From: Clostridia bacterium
Lineage (GTDB): Bacteria; Bacillota; Clostridia; DUPQ01
DNA: 64,000 bases
Reading direction: 5' to 3'
Assembly (NCBI GenBank): GCA_030592085.1
Contig: JAUUZV010000001.1
Span: forward strand, 3,019 to 67,018
The position numbers were made by a program, and so were the translations under genes. Below are positions 60,940-64,000 of the stretch, one piece after another (the stretch's first letter is position 1; the number at the start of each line of letters is the position of its first letter). The notes under the pieces are model-generated. The model worked only from the letters and a program-made list of their open reading frames with translations. It ran no database searches and was not told the origin of the DNA.

Positions 60940-61119
60940 TCACTGAAGCTTAATAAGATGTTTTAAAATATCTACTACTGATATTATCAATAACAATAAT
61001 ATATACAATACAAAATCTGGTAATCCATAAACATTTTGTAAAAATATAACTACCGCAGCTGTTGATAAAATCCAACCAAGCCAATGTTTCCAATCAAATA
61101 TTAATTCTTTTATGTTCAT
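60940..61119 (-). CDS. Two-helix membrane protein
   Basis: 59 residues (MNIKELIFDWKHWLG...) with two helices and a short basic end. Overlaps the HNH gene stop. Uncertain function. Confidence 0.5.
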   Translation of the reverse strand: MNIKELIFDWKHWLGWILSTAAVVIFLQNVYGLPDFVLYILLLLIISVVDILKHLIKLQ

Positions 61120-62087
61120 TTTATTACTCCTGTAAAATCCAAGATTATTTTTTGGTCTTGTGTATATTCATATCCATATCTATCTTTTAATAATGATTGA
61201 AAGAATGTTTTCCAATGATTTCTGTTAGCATTAGTCTTTGAATGACAACTATTACATAAAGTAACAAGATTTTGTGGAAAACTATTTTTTTTATCATAAT
61301 CCACATGATGTATATGTATTTTCCTATTCAATAATATTAAATCATCAAATGAAATATTACACACCAAACATATCATATCTCGTTCTTTTATTTTTCGCTT
61401 GATTTTTTTATTAAAATCTAATGTATATGGTTCATATGATTTACCACCCTGCCAATTACCAGGCAAAAAACCATTTTTCAATCTATGATTTTGACTCATT
61501 AATTGTCTAATTTTATCTGAATGATTTTTATTTTTCATACCATAATTATCGATTTTTTTATGACACTCAATTATAGACTTACTTAATTGTTTTAACCTAT
61601 CGTCAACTTCTTTATTTAACCCTTTACTCCAAGGTATAATATTTCCACTAGCATATTTTTCTTTTTGTTTAACACTAAATGCTTCTCGTTTTTCCTTACT
61701 CCATTTATTGCCAAAATTTGGATTATTCTCGCCTAATTGTGTAATTTTAGCATATTCATGATAACATTTTTGATTACAATAATTATCTTTTACAACTTGA
61801 CTATTATAACGTTCAAATATTTTATCACAATTCTTGCAATTAACATTAATTTTATTTTTTTTTCGATATAACATATCTTCAGATATATTTAACTTACTAA
61901 TTAATTCTTTATATTTGTACATTCTTAATATTGGTCCAATACTACAATTTAATTCTTTTGATATTTTTCTATATAAAACACCAATCTTAATGTTTTTATT
62001 ATAATCAATAAGTATATCTCTCGATATGTTCAATATTTTTTTTTTTGTTATATCATTCCTATAATTGTATGGTTTATTTAATCGCAT
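61116..62087 (-). CDS. Free-standing HNH endonuclease (homing-type)
   Basis: 323 residues. N-terminal helix-turn-helix-like regions (to about 85), a zinc ribbon CKNCDKIFERYNSQVVKDNYCNQKC (about 84-110), a NUMOD3-like Lys/Asn stretch, and C-terminal CLVCNISF...IHIHHVDYDKKNSFPQNLVTLCNSCH with paired Cys and the HNH core. Such genes spread as free-standing elements. Inserted among membrane-protein genes. Confidence 0.75.
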   Translation of the reverse strand: MRLNKPYNYRNDITKKKILNISRDILIDYNKNIKIGVLYRKISKELNCSIGPILRMYKYKELISKLNISEDMLYRKKNKINVNCKNCDKIFERYNSQVVKDNYCNQKCYHEYAKITQLGENNPNFGNKWSKEKREAFSVKQKEKYASGNIIPWSKGLNKEVDDRLKQLSKSIIECHKKIDNYGMKNKNHSDKIRQLMSQNHRLKNGFLPGNWQGGKSYEPYTLDFNKKIKRKIKERDMICLVCNISFDDLILLNRKIHIHHVDYDKKNSFPQNLVTLCNSCHSKTNANRNHWKTFFQSLLKDRYGYEYTQDQKIILDFTGVIK

Positions 62088-62098
62088 TTTGTTTTATT

Positions 62099-62671
62099 TT
62101 ACTCCGTTATTATAAAATATAATGAGGCCAATATAAGTATCCCAATACCTGAAAAATGGTATAATGTTATTGTTGCAGTTGAAGTAAAAAAGAACGGCAA
62201 GACAAAATCTGGTGGGTGGTAGAAAGAAATCAATGCCGTTCCAAATAAAAATGCAAGACCTAAATAAGCTATTGCTCCTACTATCATATCTGTAATTTTA
62301 TTACCTTTATTATTAATAACTGCAAATATAACCAAGTATGTGATTATCGTGAATAATGAAACAAATGCAAAATATATTAATGTTGTTGCCTTAATTAGCG
62401 TTGTACTAGTAAGATGCACTTGATAATCTAAACCATGGTCACTAATTTTATTTTGTAATATATCAAAAAGGAAAATACTAATTCCCAGTAATCCAGCAAG
62501 CATACGCTCCTTCCACGGAACATTTAATACAAATGTTAAATATACAAACCCAGCCAATGCAAAAAACATCGCACCTAATACTTTAGCATAAAATGTAAAC
62601 ATTATCAGTGAAATCATTAATATTACTGCCCCAAATCCAATCTGTAACCAATTAGCTTTCCATTCTATCAT
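62099..62671 (-). CDS. Multi-pass membrane protein
   Basis: 190 residues with six membrane helices. No charged catalytic motif. GGTACATAAAAATG context. No family recognised. Confidence 0.55.
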   Translation of the reverse strand: MIEWKANWLQIGFGAVILMISLIMFTFYAKVLGAMFFALAGFVYLTFVLNVPWKERMLAGLLGISIFLFDILQNKISDHGLDYQVHLTSTTLIKATTLIYFAFVSLFTIITYLVIFAVINNKGNKITDMIVGAIAYLGLAFLFGTALISFYHPPDFVLPFFFTSTATITLYHFSGIGILILASLYFIITE

Positions 62672-62673
62672 TT

Positions 62674-63207
62674 TTATGTACCTCGTAATTCTTCTGGATA
62701 TATACTATTATTACAAGGTTTGTTTGTTATATATACCTTGTCTTGTTGATCAATATAATTTTTATAAATATCTACATCACCATAATAACCATCAACCATA
62801 GACCATTTAATTTTTCCACCTATATGGCTTGTATAACAATACTGTACTGATACTTCTCTATTTAATGCACAATTATAACCATAAACTTCTCGAACACAAC
62901 AACTTTCTTCCGAATCCCATCCAATAATTTTATCCCAAATTGGATCTTCTTGAGTGTCACCAACATTCATTGTTTGTAATTTACACCATTCGTTTTCACT
63001 TGGAGGAATAATTAATGTTTTTGTATCTTTAGTTGTTGTTATTGATACTTTATTTTTAACATCAAATATTGAAAATACTTTTTCATGCCATTTTTGAGTA
63101 ATCGTAAGTTTATCTCCCATAAAGATAAATAAGAATATTGCTGCAATTAGCATAAGAACTAATATTACAACAATTCCTCCTCCTCCTCTAGATGGTTGAT
63201 ATGGCAT
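62674..63207 (-). CDS. Anchored Cys-containing surface protein
   Basis: 177 residues: Gly-rich N-terminus (PSRGGGG), a membrane anchor (about 10-30), then a domain with seven Cys (ESCCVREVYGYNC, VQYC, PCNNS). Exposed. No fold assigned. Confidence 0.6.
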   Translation of the reverse strand: MPYQPSRGGGGIVVILVLMLIAAIFLFIFMGDKLTITQKWHEKVFSIFDVKNKVSITTTKDTKTLIIPPSENEWCKLQTMNVGDTQEDPIWDKIIGWDSEESCCVREVYGYNCALNREVSVQYCYTSHIGGKIKWSMVDGYYGDVDIYKNYIDQQDKVYITNKPCNNSIYPEELRGT

Positions 63208-63210
63208 TCT

Positions 63211-63354
63211 TTATAATTCTTTATTTCCAATTATTCTAAATTGTGGAAATCCTGTACTTGCTATCCTTTTCATTACTATTACTCGTTTTTTTCCATTTTT
63301 ACCAGTAACAACTTTTTCACCAACTTCTCCTACTCTTAATTTGCTCATATTCAT
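63211..63354 (-). CDS. Small basic hypothetical protein
   Basis: 47 residues, beta-rich, basic (MNMSKLRVGEVGEKV...). GGAGGCAA precedes the ATG. SH3-like possible. Confidence 0.5.
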   Translation of the reverse strand: MNMSKLRVGEVGEKVVTGKNGKKRVIVMKRIASTGFPQFRIIGNKEL

Positions 63355-63355
63355 A

Positions 63356-63811
63356 TTAATTGCCTCCTATTTTTTCTTCTTCTAAAGTGCTCCATAAAAA
63401 TTCAAACATATTCTTCTTTCTTTCTGTATTACCATCTTCACTAATTTCATATCGAAGTGTTCTTTGCATTTTAAATAATCCAAGAAACTTTCCTTCTACT
63501 TTACCTTTAGCTACAACTTTTCCTTCATCATCTTCACTAACTTCAAGACCTTCTAATTTAGCAAGTTGTTCTCGTTTTTTTTCTTGAATCTTATTCATTA
63601 CTCTTTCTAAATGTTCTGCTGTTTCGTTATTCCTAACTCTAATCTGTGCGTTTTCAAGACCTTTTACTTGATTTTGAAATACGTGTTCTTGTGTTTGTAA
63701 TTGTGTTTGAGTCTGTGTCGTCATACCTGTCTGTGTTGTTGCTGGCCCTTCTGCCAATACAAAACTCATTGCTAATAACATAATTCCTAATATCATTAAT
63801 ATTTTTTTCAT
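63356..63811 (-). CDS. Secreted coiled-coil protein
   Basis: 151 residues: signal (1-20, VLAE), Gln/Thr repeat (QTQTQLQTQE), helix with coiled-coil character, then a basic beta C-terminal part. Short Thr/Gln-rich secreted proteins of this form are common in DPANN genomes. Function unknown. Confidence 0.6.
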   Translation of the reverse strand: MKKILMILGIMLLAMSFVLAEGPATTQTGMTTQTQTQLQTQEHVFQNQVKGLENAQIRVRNNETAEHLERVMNKIQEKKREQLAKLEGLEVSEDDEGKVVAKGKVEGKFLGLFKMQRTLRYEISEDGNTERKKNMFEFLWSTLEEEKIGGN

Positions 63812-63817
63812 TTTTTA

Positions 63818-63898
63818 TCACCTAGCTGTTTCATAATTTGGAAATTCTTCATTTATATAATCTGAATATTCATTTTTATCCCATGTTTTTTCTTCCAT
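63818..63898 (-). CDS. Very small acidic frame
   Basis: 26 codons, acidic (MEEKTWDKNEY...). Tightly packed but very short; uncertain. Confidence 0.3.
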   Translation of the reverse strand: MEEKTWDKNEYSDYINEEFPNYETAR

Positions 63899-63916
63899 GT
63901 TTATCACCTATATTTT

Positions 63917-64000
63917 TTAATTAACACATTCACAAGTTACGATATCAATGTCGTAATTTAAATCAATTTCACAATCTGGTAATCCATTTAATTTATCTAC
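63917..64000 (-). CDS. Partial gene (start outside window)
   Basis: The last 27 codons of a gene that starts beyond the right edge: acidic, ending DIVTCECVN with two Cys. No assignment possible. Confidence 0.45.
   Translation of the reverse strand, partial: VDKLNGLPDCEIDLNYDIDIVTCECVN

Overview
The window is very AT-rich (about 25% G+C by eye), almost fully coding, and looks archaeal. Evidence: compact overlapping genes with Shine-Dalgarno sites, TATA-like boxes of the TTTAAATA type, T-rich terminators, a family-B DNA polymerase split over two genes, a histone-fold protein, a Ser/His/Asp signal peptidase, and class III (pilin/archaellin-type) signal peptides. The pilin-like N-terminus at 33620 (AMDFLMTYGWAILVV) and the many Cys-rich secreted proteins with one C-terminal membrane anchor resemble what I know of DPANN archaea (Woesearchaeota/Pacearchaeota/Nanoarchaeota-like). 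There are no ribosomal proteins, tRNAs, rRNAs or core metabolism. I read it as part of a large virus or plasmid-like element of such an archaeon. I found no HK97-type capsid protein, terminase or tail genes, so the virion type, if any, is unknown.

Layout: (1) 1-9801, minus strand: dense block of small membrane proteins, Cys-rich surface proteins, and two paralogous abundant-looking surface/structural proteins (6663-7673 and 8704-9801). (2) 9802-11218: control region with palindromes, a possible pseudoknot RNA, a small membrane protein and a coiled-coil protein. (3) 11219-30505, plus strand: replication and DNA-modification block. It holds a primase-helicase, a repeat-rich candidate origin, a possible single-strand-binding-like protein, 7-deazaguanine genes (queD, queE, folE2, dpdA), nucleotide genes (dCTP deaminase/dUTPase-like, phosphoribosyltransferase), split PolB, an E1/ThiF-like enzyme beside a small Gly-Gly-ended protein, a histone-fold protein, and many small helix-turn-helix and zinc-ribbon proteins. 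(4) 30506-30751: 43-bp palindromic direct repeats plus an all-A/T tract. (5) 30752-41558, plus strand: membrane, pilin-like and coiled-coil proteins around a HerA/FtsK-like ATPase, a plausible assembly, packaging or secretion module. (6) 41566-50006, minus strand: signal peptidase, glycosyltransferase, a 212-nt structured-RNA candidate, serine recombinase and small proteins. (7) 50019-64000, minus strand: very large surface proteins (LamG-like adhesin of 1314 residues, paralogous anchors, a HExxH protease, a Cys-rich 839-residue protein), an HNH endonuclease and more membrane proteins.

Working together (inference): the early block would copy the DNA, replace some guanines with a 7-deazaguanine to escape host nucleases, and package it with a histone. 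The flanking blocks would build a membrane-rich, glycosylated, adhesive particle or remodel the host surface. Six genes carry a T-rich tract of the same form directly downstream (6663, 8704, 10575, 14516, 24537, 60457). This may mark the most highly expressed products. Protein functions are from my reading of motifs; no database search was possible.
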